Below, one piece after another: positions 27,285 to 36,479 of a DNA stretch of 64,000 bases. This DNA comes from Candidatus Nitrosomarinus catalina (GTDB taxonomy: Archaea; Thermoproteota; Nitrososphaeria; Nitrososphaerales; Nitrosopumilaceae), in contig NZ_CP021324.1 of NCBI RefSeq assembly GCF_002156965.1, positions 1-64,000 of the forward strand, read 5' to 3'. The notes under the pieces are model-generated. The model saw only the letters and a program-made list of their open reading frames with translations, made no database searches and was not told the DNA's origin. The position numbers and the translations under genes were made by a program. Each line of letters begins with the position of its first letter. The stretch's first letter is position 1.

Positions 27285-27572
27285 ATGTCAAAACAACAGT
27301 ATAGGTCCGAAATGGGCATAATGGGTGATATCTTAGACGTAACTGCCAATGGTGGTCGCGATGGAATCATTGTATCTGCAATCTCTCGAAAAGCCAACCT
27401 ATCTCACTATGCAGTATTAGACAAATGTGAGAAATTGGTAGAAGCTGGCTTAGTAGAATCAGTCAAAAATGATAGAAATAGAGTCTTTCAAATAACTGAA
27501 AAAGGTCTAGGCTTTTTCCAGGAATTCAAAAGATTTCAAAATCTAGTAGAAAGCATGAATCTAAGGTATTGA
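27285..27572 (+). CDS. Winged-helix transcriptional regulator (ArnR/COG3432-like)
   Basis: This 95-residue protein is a compact winged helix-turn-helix: GIMGDILDVTANG, then ISRKANLSHYAVLDKCEKLVEAGLVESVKN as helices 2-3, then the wing (RNRVFQITEKGLGFFQEF) and a C-terminal dimerisation helix. This pattern is typical of small archaeal regulators of the ArnR1-like type. It heads a same-strand run with a membrane-anchored HTH protein and a secreted protein. Confidence 0.82.
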   Translation: MSKQQYRSEMGIMGDILDVTANGGRDGIIVSAISRKANLSHYAVLDKCEKLVEAGLVESVKNDRNRVFQITEKGLGFFQEFKRFQNLVESMNLRY

Positions 27573-27668
27573 TCTCAATTGAGCCTATTAATCGAACCAA
27601 TCCAATCGAAAAAATCTCTAGGAGACGAGGGAATACTTTTTGTAAGGAATGACAGTATCTTTGATACA

Positions 27669-28589
27669 ATGGTCAAATTGCCCCTTTTGGTAGCTAGTAT
27701 GATAGTTGTAGCAGCTTTAATACCAATCCAATCTTCCTTTAGTTCTCCTAGAGATCTTGATCTAATTATTTATGCAGATGGTTCTACTCATGTTTCAACT
27801 GAAATTGACGTTGACCCATTTCTAACTGATTATGAAGTAAATCTTTTTGGAAACACTATTGATAATTTAGTTGTGATAGGAGATGATGGTTTTCTCTTAG
27901 ATGTTGATGTGATAGGCGATACAGCTTTAATCCAAACTTTTGGTTCATCTGTAGTAACTATTGAATATGATATTCATGATTTAGTTTCTAAACAAGGTAG
28001 GCTATGGACGTTCTCTTTAGATTCTCCTTCTGATTTTACATTATTACTACCAAAAAATTCTGCTATAGTTGGTATGACAAATTTACCATTGAATATGGAA
28101 ATAATAAATGAACAAAATCAATTAACATTATCTTCAGGTTCAACTGAAATAGATTATTTTTTTAGTACTAATTTAATTTCAACTCCAATTGAAGAAATAA
28201 AAAGTGAAGAAGACAATTTTTTGTATGCAATTGCAGGTGGAATTGCTGCAATTGTTTTAGTTTCTGTTATCATATTTGTTCGAAATAAACAAAAAGATGT
28301 TAAAACAATTAATGAAGTTGTAACAATTCAAAAAAATAATAATTTAGATCTTGAAACAATTTTTAAATTAAAACCTGATTTAAGAGAGGATGACAAGGAA
28401 TTAGTGAAATTTATTTTTGATAATAATGGCGAAGCACTTGAAAGTGAATTACGAAAAAATTTCTTACAGCCTAGAACCACAATGTGGCGTGCAGTAAAGC
28501 GATTAGAACGTGAGGGTGTAATTGAAATAGAAAAGAAAGATTTACAAAATTTGGTAAAATTACGCAAGAATATGGAGGAAGATAATTGA
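27669..28589 (+). CDS. Membrane-anchored protein with cytoplasmic winged helix
   Basis: This protein of about 306 residues has an N-terminal signal sequence (VKLPLLVASMIVVAALIP), an extracytoplasmic beta-rich domain of about 150 residues, a membrane span (FLYAIAGGIAAIVLVSVIIFV), a linker and a C-terminal winged helix (DDKELVKFIFDNNGEALESELRKNFL...MWRAVKRLEREGVIEIE). The layout is that of a one-component membrane-bound transcription regulator. I start it at the ATG at 27669; a TTG at 27579 would add 30 polar residues before the signal. It overlaps the next gene by four bases. Confidence 0.8.
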   Translation: MVKLPLLVASMIVVAALIPIQSSFSSPRDLDLIIYADGSTHVSTEIDVDPFLTDYEVNLFGNTIDNLVVIGDDGFLLDVDVIGDTALIQTFGSSVVTIEYDIHDLVSKQGRLWTFSLDSPSDFTLLLPKNSAIVGMTNLPLNMEIINEQNQLTLSSGSTEIDYFFSTNLISTPIEEIKSEEDNFLYAIAGGIAAIVLVSVIIFVRNKQKDVKTINEVVTIQKNNNLDLETIFKLKPDLREDDKELVKFIFDNNGEALESELRKNFLQPRTTMWRAVKRLEREGVIEIEKKDLQNLVKLRKNMEEDN

Positions 28590-29416
28590 AAAAATTAGCA
28601 TTATTTGCAATAATTGTTTTGATTTTTGGCACAATGTCTCCATCATTAGTTAATCATGCATATGGACAAAATGATCCGAGTATTCTTTTACGTATTGCTG
28701 TACAAGCAGATAAACAAATTGTAAATCAATTAGATAAAAAATATGAAAATAAAATACCAAATAATATCAATATTTTATATGATAAAGGACATAGAGCAGT
28801 CAAATCATTAGATCAATCATTGTCAAATAATGATATTGAAAAAGCTAAACAAGATTTTCTTTTAGCAATGAATTCATTTATGCAAATTTCTAGAATTATC
28901 TCACAATCATCCGAAAAAATTGTAGTAAATGTTCCAGTAAACACTAATCAAAATTTTGAATCTAAAATAGATAGAATAGAAAAATATGTAAAAACTTTAG
29001 AATCAATTTCTCAAAAGCATAATAAAATTGATCAAAATAAAGACGAATTTACTAAGGCTTATTCATTAATTAAACAAATACGTAATCAAATCAATTCTAA
29101 TGAAAATCCCTCTGACAATATTAGTGAATTAAATAATTTGATGAATTCTATTAAAAAGGAAATACGTAATTCTATAGCTGAAAAGCAATCTAAAACTATT
29201 AAAAATTTCTTTGAGAAATTCCTTTCTCAAATTGATCAAAAATTAATGGAAGCAAAAGATCTGGATAGGGAACAAATTGGAATTGATAAGGCAAATGAGT
29301 TAATTCTTGAAATTCGAGAATTACTATCAAAAAATCAAATTAATGATGCAAAAAAAGTGTATTCTGAATTAAAAGTTGTTCTAAAAGATATTGGAATTTC
29401 TGTTAAGATAACATAA
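28586..29416 (+). CDS. Secreted helical protein of unknown function
   Basis: This 276-residue protein starts at a TTG that overlaps the upstream stop codon (TTGA) and has a signal peptide ending HAYGQ near residue 28. The mature part is entirely helical and rich in Lys, Asn, Gln and Ile, with coiled-coil-like repeats of about 60 residues (NINILYDKGHRAVKSLDQSL..., NDAKKVYSEL...). No enzymatic motif is visible. Tight coupling to the membrane-anchored winged-helix gene suggests it is that protein's target or sensory partner outside the cell. Confidence 0.7.
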   Translation: MKKLALFAIIVLIFGTMSPSLVNHAYGQNDPSILLRIAVQADKQIVNQLDKKYENKIPNNINILYDKGHRAVKSLDQSLSNNDIEKAKQDFLLAMNSFMQISRIISQSSEKIVVNVPVNTNQNFESKIDRIEKYVKTLESISQKHNKIDQNKDEFTKAYSLIKQIRNQINSNENPSDNISELNNLMNSIKKEIRNSIAEKQSKTIKNFFEKFLSQIDQKLMEAKDLDREQIGIDKANELILEIRELLSKNQINDAKKVYSELKVVLKDIGISVKIT

Positions 29417-29447
29417 GCTTCATATACATTTTGTAAAGAGTTCCAAC

Positions 29448-29642
29448 ATGGTCTCAAAATCAATTATTGTAGGAGTAGGTATTCCGATGATTGTAATTGG
29501 TGCTTTAATGGCTTGGTTATGGTCTCCAATGGGTGGAGAATTACAAAGTCAAGTTGAGTTAATTGGTAGTACAATTGGGATTTTGGGTGTAGTATTCTTT
29601 ATTTCTGGATTATTTTATACAAAAGAACCGAAAATTGTATAG
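29448..29642 (+). CDS. Small two-span membrane protein
   Basis: This 64-residue protein consists of two membrane spans joined by a short acidic loop (SPMGGELQSQVEL) and a basic end (KEPKIV). It resembles the small protein at 24134-24343 in size and topology. It follows the secreted helical protein by 31 bases on the same strand. Function unknown. Confidence 0.6.
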   Translation: MVSKSIIVGVGIPMIVIGALMAWLWSPMGGELQSQVELIGSTIGILGVVFFISGLFYTKEPKIV

Positions 29643-29686
29643 ATTGAACTCATTAAATAAATAATGAAAAAAATTAGTATTATTAC

Positions 29687-30400
29687 TTGAAAGTAAGACT
29701 ATTTGAAATATTCACATCAGTTGAGGGAGAAGGTATTCTTTATGGAACAAAAACTCTTTTTGTAAGACTTGCTGGATGTCCTTTCACATGTTTTTATTGT
29801 GACACTAAAGAATCATTACCGCTTGATTCTGGTGACGAATATTCAATTGATGATGCAATTCAATTAATTGATTCTAATTTACAAAATCAAACTTACAAAG
29901 TAAATTTCACTGGAGGCGATCCTCTAATTCAACATCAAGCTGTTGCTCAATTAGCAAAACATATTCAGATGAAAAAAATTCCTACATATTTAGAATCATC
30001 ATGTTTTGATGTTGATCGTTTTAACCATGTTTTACCTTTTATTGACATTGTAAAAATTGAATTCAAAACACAGGATTCTGACTTTGTAGATTCTGAACAT
30101 TATAACAAATTAATTAGTCATACAATGAAATGTCTTGAATCTTCTGTAAATTCTAAAAAAACAACTTTTATCAAAATTGTCGTTAGTTCAAAAACTCAAC
30201 CAACTGAATTCAAAAAATTAATTACAAATATTTTTGAAATTATTTCAAAGGATAACATTGATGGATTTGTAATTCAACCAACTTATGGAGTTTCTGAACC
30301 TTCTTTGGATTTACTGCTTAATTTGTATGATATAGTATTTCCATATTATATTGATGTCAAGGTGGTCCCTCAATTGCATAAATTCATTGGAGCACCATAA
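29687..30400 (+). CDS. queE: 7-carboxy-7-deazaguanine synthase QueE (radical SAM)
   Basis: This 237-residue radical-SAM enzyme makes 7-carboxy-7-deazaguanine, a precursor of preQ0 and archaeosine. The opening VRLFEIFTSVEGEG is the QueE signature, the iron-sulfur cluster motif is GCPFTCFYCDT (three Cys, CX3CX2C), and NFTGGDPLIQ (about residues 73-82) is the SAM-binding GGEP-type motif. The start is a TTG. folE follows on the same strand and queC lies 1 kb on, on the other strand. Confidence 0.92.
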   Translation: MKVRLFEIFTSVEGEGILYGTKTLFVRLAGCPFTCFYCDTKESLPLDSGDEYSIDDAIQLIDSNLQNQTYKVNFTGGDPLIQHQAVAQLAKHIQMKKIPTYLESSCFDVDRFNHVLPFIDIVKIEFKTQDSDFVDSEHYNKLISHTMKCLESSVNSKKTTFIKIVVSSKTQPTEFKKLITNIFEIISKDNIDGFVIQPTYGVSEPSLDLLLNLYDIVFPYYIDVKVVPQLHKFIGAP

Positions 30401-30463
30401 TCTTAGCACCTGCCTAAAAATCAGATTAGGTTCAAATACTAGAAAAAATGGGTTAAATTACAA

Positions 30464-31021
30464 ATGGATGAAGAACGTGTAAAAAAACTTGTAAGAGAAT
30501 TAATCATTGAAGTTGGTGAAGATCCAACACGTGAGGGATTAAGAGAAACTCCTAAACGAATTGCAAGTATGTATAAAGAAATTTTTGCTGGCTATGACTC
30601 TGATTCAGAATTATCTGTACAATTTTCAGAAGATTCTGATGTTGTTATTGCTCGTGACATTCAATTTTATTCAATGTGTGAACATCACATGTTACCATTT
30701 TATGGTAAAATTCACATTGCTTACTCTCCAAACGGTAGAGTCTTTGGGATTTCAAAATTAGTTAGATTAGTTGAAAAATACTCAAAAAGATTACAAATTC
30801 AAGAACGTGTAACCAAAAATATTGCCGATGAATTATATTCACAGGGAGTAAAAGGCGTTGCAGTTTTTGCTGATGCTGAGCATCTTTGTATGAAAATGCG
30901 TGGAGTCAGAAATGATGCAACCCTTTCTTCTTCAGCATTTAGAGGAATTTATGAAAATAAAGAAGAAAAAGAGGGTATTTTGGCATTAATTAGAAAACGT
31001 TCATCAGATTCTTCCTTTTAG
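30464..31021 (+). CDS. folE: GTP cyclohydrolase I (FolE, type IA)
   Basis: This 185-residue enzyme opens GTP to dihydroneopterin triphosphate. The zinc site is visible as CEHHMLPFYGK (about residues 71-81) and EHLCMKMRGV (about 144-153), and the segment DPTREGLRETPKRIA is the family start. In this setting, between queE and queC, it most likely feeds the deazaguanine (preQ0) route to tRNA archaeosine. Many archaea use a different type IB or MptA enzyme, so the bacterial-type FolE is notable. Confidence 0.94.
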   Translation: MDEERVKKLVRELIIEVGEDPTREGLRETPKRIASMYKEIFAGYDSDSELSVQFSEDSDVVIARDIQFYSMCEHHMLPFYGKIHIAYSPNGRVFGISKLVRLVEKYSKRLQIQERVTKNIADELYSQGVKGVAVFADAEHLCMKMRGVRNDATLSSSAFRGIYENKEEKEGILALIRKRSSDSSF

Positions 31022-31062
31022 ATATCTCAAAAATTAAATAATCAATATTTTTCATCATCAAT

Positions 31063-31308
31063 ATGGGAAAAGCAAATCCATATGTTCACATTCCAAAAGA
31101 GTCATTTCCAAGTTGGATTTGGTATGCAGCTGAATGTGTTGGTCTTATTGTAATTGCATTTCTATCTGCAGTTTTGATTACTGATACATTTGAGGATTTA
31201 ACTACAGAACAACACAACTATATGATAACTGGAATTTTTGCATCATTCTTTCTAGTTTGGTATGTGATAATTAGAAGCTTAATTCTAAAAAAGAAAATTC
31301 TAAAATAA
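31063..31308 (+). CDS. Small two-span membrane protein
   Basis: This 81-residue protein has spans at about residues 20-42 and 52-72 and a basic tail (LILKKKILK). The N-terminal polar part reads MGKANPYVHIPKESFPSWIWY. It starts 41 bases after folE and converges with queC. I recognise no family. Confidence 0.6.
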   Translation: MGKANPYVHIPKESFPSWIWYAAECVGLIVIAFLSAVLITDTFEDLTTEQHNYMITGIFASFFLVWYVIIRSLILKKKILK

Positions 31309-31313
31309 TTAAA

Positions 31314-31988
31314 TTATTTCAAATATTTTGTTTTATCTGTAATTCCTGCTTTTTTAAATGCAATTTTTCTATTATTGCAAGATTCACAAATTCCACAATG
31401 TGATTTCTTATTTGCATAACAACTCCAAGTTTTAAAAATTGAATCACCCAAATTCTTTAAACCGGATTTTAGCAAATCACTTTTTGATAATCCCTTTCGA
31501 TACGGTGACCAAATTTCAATATTTTTTCGCAATTTTGAATTTATCCCATCTATTTCTCCCTCATTAAATGCATTTTCTAATTTTTTTGCAAATTTTGGAC
31601 GACAATCTGGATAATTTGTGTCACCTGTATGTGCTCCATAAACTACTAGAGATGCATTTAGTGTAAATGCCCATGCAGATGCTATTGAAAGAAATACTGC
31701 ATTTCTGATTGGAACAACAATTGAATATTCAAACTTAGTAGGAATTTTTCTTTTTGTACTGGTTAAAACATTTGAATTTCCATAAAGATTTTTCATAAAA
31801 TCTATATCGATAATTTTATGTTCCTTTAACCCAAGTTTTTTTGCAAAAGATTTAGCTGCCTTAATTTCCATATTTGCTTTTTGACCATATGAAAATGTAA
31901 TTCCATATAATTCGTATTTTGATTTTAATAATGATGCAACACATACTGAATCTACCCCGCCACTAAATACAATCACTGCTTTTTTCAT
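31314..31988 (-). CDS. queC: 7-cyano-7-deazaguanine (preQ0) synthase QueC
   Basis: This 224-residue ATP-dependent enzyme converts carboxy-deazaguanine to preQ0. The PP-loop SGGVDSVCVA is at residues 9-18, and the C-terminal zinc-binding cysteines are in CYANKSHCGICESC (about residues 191-204). With queE and folE nearby, three steps of preQ0 synthesis are encoded within 2.3 kb; the QueD step is not in this window. Confidence 0.93.
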   Translation of the reverse strand: MKKAVIVFSGGVDSVCVASLLKSKYELYGITFSYGQKANMEIKAAKSFAKKLGLKEHKIIDIDFMKNLYGNSNVLTSTKRKIPTKFEYSIVVPIRNAVFLSIASAWAFTLNASLVVYGAHTGDTNYPDCRPKFAKKLENAFNEGEIDGINSKLRKNIEIWSPYRKGLSKSDLLKSGLKNLGDSIFKTWSCYANKKSHCGICESCNNRKIAFKKAGITDKTKYLK

Positions 31989-32002
31989 ATTTCCTCATTT
32001 GA

Positions 32003-32926
32003 TTATTTTTTTTGGTGTATTGCACCCTTGCTTGGTTTACAGATTATTGTTTGACAATCAATATTTTTTGATTTAAATCCTCTTGTCATTGCAGAACTGA
32101 TTTTTTTTAAATCAAATGAATTTTTTGAAAATGCAATTACAGAAGGTCCTGCACCACTAATTGTTACGCCATATGCACCTGCTTTTAGCGCATTTTGCTT
32201 CACTTTTTCATATCCTGGAATCATATGTTGTCTGGCAGGTTCAACAATTACATCTTTAATTGAATTTCCAATTAATTCTGAATCCTTATTCATAAATCCT
32301 GCAACTATTGCAGAGGCATTTGATAAATTTAGTATAGCATCTGTTAATTTAATATTTTTAGGAATTACTCCTCTTGAAACTTTAGTTTTCTTTTTTGGAA
32401 CATCAATTTTTGGAACTGCAACACACATTCTTAGATTTGTTGGCGCATCTATTGAAATTACATTTAATGGATTTGTTTTAACAATTACAAATCCTCCTAA
32501 AACTGATGCTGCAACGTTATCATAATGAATTGTTCCGGCACTAGCTTTTTCACCAAATCCTGCAAATTCTACTAATTCATTTGAACTTAATTTAATTTTA
32601 AATAATTTATCAAATGCTACGGCAGTTGCAGCAGCAGATCCGGCACTGCTTCCCATTCCAAATCCTGCAGGGATTCCTTTTTTAATTTGAATTTCAACAC
32701 CACTTTTAATTTTCAACTTTTTTTTCATATTTTTTACAACTAATCCAGCTGTGTTATTTTCTGGATTGGTGGGAATATTGTCATCTGTAACTATGGTAAT
32801 TCCTTTTTTTGTTTTCGTTAATGTAACTTCATCGTAAAAAGCATCTATAGCTAATCCAAATGTATCAAATCCTGGACCTAAATTGGCTGTAGACGATGGT
32901 GCCCTAACTGTAATTTTTGATATCAA
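32003..32926 (-). CDS. thrB: Homoserine kinase ThrB (GHMP kinase)
   Basis: This 307-residue GHMP-family kinase phosphorylates homoserine on the way to threonine. The start VRAPSSTANLGPGFDTFG and the ATP loop IPAGFGMGSSAGSAAATA (about residues 85-102) are diagnostic, and GVTISGAGPSVIAF near the C-terminus is motif 3. It begins with a TTG directly after the stop codon of the upstream GPN-GTPase gene, so the two are co-transcribed, although their functions are unrelated. Confidence 0.92.
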   Translation of the reverse strand: MISKITVRAPSSTANLGPGFDTFGLAIDAFYDEVTLTKTKKGITIVTDDNIPTNPENNTAGLVVKNMKKKLKIKSGVEIQIKKGIPAGFGMGSSAGSAAATAVAFDKLFKIKLSSNELVEFAGFGEKASAGTIHYDNVAASVLGGFVIVKTNPLNVISIDAPTNLRMCVAVPKIDVPKKKTKVSRGVIPKNIKLTDAILNLSNASAIVAGFMNKDSELIGNSIKDVIVEPARQHMIPGYEKVKQNALKAGAYGVTISGAGPSVIAFSKNSFDLKKISSAMTRGFKSKNIDCQTIICKPSKGAIHQKK

Positions 32927-33685
32927 CTAATCTTCTACCTCCTCGCCTAAATTAAGAATTCTGCTTAATGCACTCTCAAGATTTACAATTCCATCTCCAG
33001 TTAAATTTGAAATTGGTATTAATCCCTGTTCAAATTCACTAAGATTCAGTCCTCGTAAAATACTTGTAGTCAATGAATATGTTTCACCATCTGTATCATT
33101 AGATATTGCATTTTCTAATGTATTCGTATTTGTTGACCACTGCAAAATATCTTTTAATTTAGTATCTATTACATCTGTTTTTGTTATTGCATTTATTGTT
33201 GGCAAATTAAGTCGTAATCTAATTGATGTTGCAAGGAGTGCAATTGATACAAAATTTACTGGGGTAGTAATTATTGAACCATCAAAAAGAAAAATACTTG
33301 CTTTTTCATCAGATGTTATTTGATCTATGATAAATCTTCCACTAGAGCGATATGCAAATAATTCAATTTGTCCTGGAGTGTCGACAATTAGATAATCTGG
33401 ATTAATATTATTTACATCATTTTGTATTTCATCAATTTTTGACGCAATCAAATCATTTGCCATCACCAATCCGCCATTTGGTCCAAGATTATATTCTTGC
33501 ATTATCGAAACATAATCAACATAATCTCTAACATCAACATCACAATTGTAAGGCATACTTTCAACACCTGGATCTAAATTTAACGTTGCAGCAAAAGCTC
33601 CATTTCTTGTATAATATTCATATAATTTTGATACAAGTGATGATTTTCCTGAACCAGCTGTACCAGTAACAAAAATTGTTTTCAA
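32927..33685 (-). CDS. GPN-loop GTPase
   Basis: This 252-residue SIMIBI GTPase has a P-loop (GTAGSGKSS, residues 7-15) and the Gly-Pro-Asn insertion in YNLGPNGGLVMAND (about residues 66-79) that names the family. Homologues (Npa3/XAB1) assist assembly of RNA polymerase and possibly other complexes in eukaryotes; the archaeal role is less clear. It is the upstream member of a pair with homoserine kinase, which starts in the next base. Confidence 0.9.
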   Translation of the reverse strand: MKTIFVTGTAGSGKSSLVSKLYEYYTRNGAFAATLNLDPGVESMPYNCDVDVRDYVDYVSIMQEYNLGPNGGLVMANDLIASKIDEIQNDVNNINPDYLIVDTPGQIELFAYRSSGRFIIDQITSDEKASIFLFDGSIITTPVNFVSIALLATSIRLRLNLPTINAITKTDVIDTKLKDILQWSTNTNTLENAISNDTDGETYSLTTSILRGLNLSEFEQGLIPISNLTGDGIVNLESALSRILNLGEEVED

Positions 33686-33877
33686 TCTGTGTAGATTTCT
33701 TTTCTTTGCTTATATTTTAAACTAGATTACTATCAAGAAATTTTTGAGCTAAATTTTGGAAATATCTTAAAATCGAATTTTATTTAAATTAGCAATTCTC
33801 TGTGCCTGAATCTAGGCATGAAAACCCATTACCATTTTTATCAACTTTCATATTTGATTCCTTAAAAAAAATATCAA

Positions 33878-34894
33878 ATGAACTGGAGACTCGTAGCCAT
33901 ACCTGTTACTCTGATCCCAATTATTCTAATTGCTATTCAATTTGATATTCAACCAGAAGATATTCTTGCAATTGGTATTTTTCCATTTGTGGGTGCAATA
34001 ATCGCAATGATGATAAAATTGGTTTTACAGGGAGTAAAATTTGCATATATTACAAGAAAATATCTTGGCAATACTGATTCATTTCTAAAATTGATTGGTG
34101 TAAGAGTGGGTAGTGAATTCATTAAATTTACAACACCAATGTTTATCGGAGCAGAGTTTATTGTCATTTATTACTTAAAGAAAAAAGGAATAGAGCTTTC
34201 TAAAGCTACGTGGATCGCACTTGTTGATATTGTTACTGAAGTACTTGCAGCAGGTATATTGTCAATGCTAGCAGGAATCATTGCGTTATTGAATGGTGCA
34301 TATGTTGTTGGAATAGTAATTTTAGCTACTAGTATTTCAATTACCGCACTATGGATGGTTATGTTTATGTTATCTTCTAAACATACATTTCAAGTTCCAA
34401 ATGTTTTAGAATCTCTTGTTAAAAAATTGGCAAAACAAAAAGGAACAAAAATTATTGATCAAACAAATGACTGGATGGAAGAAACCTGTACCATTATTAG
34501 AGAAAATTTCAGAAGACCCGAATCTAAAAAAATCTTTACTGTTTCATTTTTAGTTTCAATTGCTTCTTGGTCATTTTATGGAATATCATTTATGATTATT
34601 ACAATGGGAACTGGTTTCATCATAAATGTATTTGATTCCATCATGGCAGTAATGGGTGCCAACGCAATTGGTAATTTACCTATCACAATTGGTGGTTCAG
34701 GCCTAGCTGAATTTGGAATTATAGCATATCTAAATAATTTGAATCCATTTGATTTTACTATCACTGAAGGAATTTTAGGTTGGGATGCAGTAATTGGATG
34801 GAGAATTGCAACATATTATGTTCCAATAGCAATTACATGGCTTTTATTAGTAAAATTAGCCTTGAGTAAAATTCCAAAAACAGAAAATAAATAG
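33878..34894 (+). CDS. UPF0104/LPG-synthase-TM-like flippase-domain protein
   Basis: This 338-residue protein has about eight membrane spans with the family patterns LKLIGVRVGSEFIKFTTPMFIGAE and ANAIGNLPITIGGSGLAEFG. It corresponds to the membrane half of lysylphosphatidylglycerol synthase (UPF0104) without the soluble synthase domain. Such stand-alone proteins are thought to move or flip lipids or glycolipids. A promoter and a small TGCCT/AGGCA hairpin (33803-33818) lie in the 192-base gap before it. Confidence 0.82.
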   Translation: MNWRLVAIPVTLIPIILIAIQFDIQPEDILAIGIFPFVGAIIAMMIKLVLQGVKFAYITRKYLGNTDSFLKLIGVRVGSEFIKFTTPMFIGAEFIVIYYLKKKGIELSKATWIALVDIVTEVLAAGILSMLAGIIALLNGAYVVGIVILATSISITALWMVMFMLSSKHTFQVPNVLESLVKKLAKQKGTKIIDQTNDWMEETCTIIRENFRRPESKKIFTVSFLVSIASWSFYGISFMIITMGTGFIINVFDSIMAVMGANAIGNLPITIGGSGLAEFGIIAYLNNLNPFDFTITEGILGWDAVIGWRIATYYVPIAITWLLLVKLALSKIPKTENK

Positions 34895-34928
34895 AAACCA
34901 CTTTATCATTAAAGTATTTTTTTTATTT

Positions 34929-35729
34929 GTGGATTTTAAAAATAAAGTAATTTTAATCACTGGAGCATCATCAGGTATTGGTAAACAAACTGCAATTGAA
35001 TTTGCAAAATTAGGTTCAATTATAATTTTAGTTGCAAGAAGAAAGGATAAACTAGAAGAATTAGAAAAAGAATTAAAAAAATTTAATGTGACCACATTGG
35101 TTTGTGATTGTGATGTTTCAAAAAAAGACCAAGTAGAAGCCATGTCAAAAATAGTAATTCAAAAATTTAACTCTGTTGATATTTTAGTAAATAATGCTGG
35201 ATTTGCTATTTATGGTTCTGTTTCAGATCTATCAATAAATGATATAGAATCTCAAATGGAAACAAATTATTTTGGTATGATTTACTGCGTCAAAAATTTT
35301 CTTCCACTAATGATTGAGAAAAAATCTGGACATATTGTTAATGTTGCATCTGTAGCTGCAAGTTTTGGACTACCTGGAATTGCATCTTATTGTGCTTCAA
35401 AATTTGCAATGCTGGGTTTTTCTGAAGGTCTTAAACATGAATTAAGTGGTAGTGGAGTTGGAATTACTGTTGTCAGTCCTATAATGGTGAAAACTGATTT
35501 TTTTGAACATCCTTCATTTGAAAAAATGCCAAAATATTCTCCAACATCTCTAAATGCTACAACAGTAGCAAAAGCAATTTTAAAAGCTGCAAATTCATCC
35601 AGGCTTGAAATTATTGTGCCATCAGTAGTTCGTGGTGCAGTATGGATCAAACATACATTTCCATATTTTATAAATCCAATTTTAGGGAAATCTTTTAAAA
35701 AACAATTAGATTCTACTAAAGAGAACTGA
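34929..35729 (+). CDS. Short-chain dehydrogenase/reductase
   Basis: This 266-residue SDR starts at a GTG. It has the TGASSGIG cofactor loop (residues 10-17), an NNAG motif (about residue 88), catalytic Ser in VNVASVAA and the YCASKFA active site (near residue 155). The C-terminal region, with IVPSVVRGAVWIKHTFP, resembles the DltE/YqjQ-type SDRs that are membrane-associated. Substrate unknown. Confidence 0.87.
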   Translation: MDFKNKVILITGASSGIGKQTAIEFAKLGSIIILVARRKDKLEELEKELKKFNVTTLVCDCDVSKKDQVEAMSKIVIQKFNSVDILVNNAGFAIYGSVSDLSINDIESQMETNYFGMIYCVKNFLPLMIEKKSGHIVNVASVAASFGLPGIASYCASKFAMLGFSEGLKHELSGSGVGITVVSPIMVKTDFFEHPSFEKMPKYSPTSLNATTVAKAILKAANSSRLEIIVPSVVRGAVWIKHTFPYFINPILGKSFKKQLDSTKEN

Positions 35730-35734
35730 TTTAA

Positions 35735-36133
35735 TTACTCAATATCATCTTCTGAGGATTGATTGGATCCACCTTCATCAATCAATTTAATTGATTTTAA
35801 ATCAAATTGATAAATAGCATTCATTTCAATTTCTTTTTCTTTTTCTAAAAATTCTGAAACTTTTTTACTTAATGGAGCTTTATGCTGATCAAAAGTAAAT
35901 TCATACACAACTCCTTTCTCTAATTCTTTAATCTTAATCTTTTTTGCCACATCCATTGTAACTATCTGTCTTCCATCTTCTAAGGCATCATACAATTGAA
36001 CATCAATTTTATTATCATCATGATAAAATTCTAATACATATCCTGAAATTTTTAATTCTTTAGGTTTTTTGAATTTAGCATTTTGAATCTCATCAGTAAC
36101 CCATTCAGGAATATCGTCTTTCTTTTTTGCCAT
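35735..36133 (-). CDS. Conserved acidic hypothetical protein
   Basis: This 132-residue soluble protein opens with MAKKKDDIPEWVTDEIQNAKFKKPKELKISGYVLEFYH, continues with a beta-rich middle that could be an OB-type barrel, and ends in an acidic tail. It follows the zinc-ribbon gene at 36146 by 12 bases on the same strand. I do not recognise the family; a nucleic-acid role is only suggested by fold pattern and neighbour. Confidence 0.6.
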   Translation of the reverse strand: MAKKKDDIPEWVTDEIQNAKFKKPKELKISGYVLEFYHDDNKIDVQLYDALEDGRQIVTMDVAKKIKIKELEKGVVYEFTFDQHKAPLSKKVSEFLEKEKEIEMNAIYQFDLKSIKLIDEGGSNQSSEDDIE

Positions 36134-36145
36134 TTTAAAATACCA

Positions 36146-36457
36146 CTAACTATCTAGATTCTTATCTTTTTTACTTTTATTCCACCATTCAAGATAATCA
36201 TCACTCTTATCATCACGTGTTCTTTCTTTTTGATTTAATTTGTATCTAATATCTGAAATTTGTTCTCTTGATGCATATAATCCACATTTTTTACAAATGA
36301 AATTTTTAGTATTTTTATCCATTTCCATTGGTATGTCAACTTCATCGTATAATTTGTAAAGTTCTTGTCTATCTCTATCTTCTTCAGCTACTTCTTCTTC
36401 GTATTTAGTTAGAATTTTCTTTTTTGCTCTTGCTGTACATTCAGGACAAACAACCAA
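36146..36457 (-). CDS. Zinc-ribbon-like protein with two CxxC pairs
   Basis: This 103-residue protein has a CPEC pair at residues 4-7 and a CKKC pair at about residues 54-57, a spacing that could form one split zinc ribbon, with charged helices between and after. A DNA- or RNA-associated role is plausible. It is probably the first gene of a short operon with the acidic protein downstream. Confidence 0.65.
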   Translation of the reverse strand: MVVCPECTARAKKKILTKYEEEVAEEDRDRQELYKLYDEVDIPMEMDKNTKNFICKKCGLYASREQISDIRYKLNQKERTRDDKSDDYLEWWNKSKKDKNLDS

Positions 36458-36479
36458 TGAAATTCAGATTAATTTTTTC

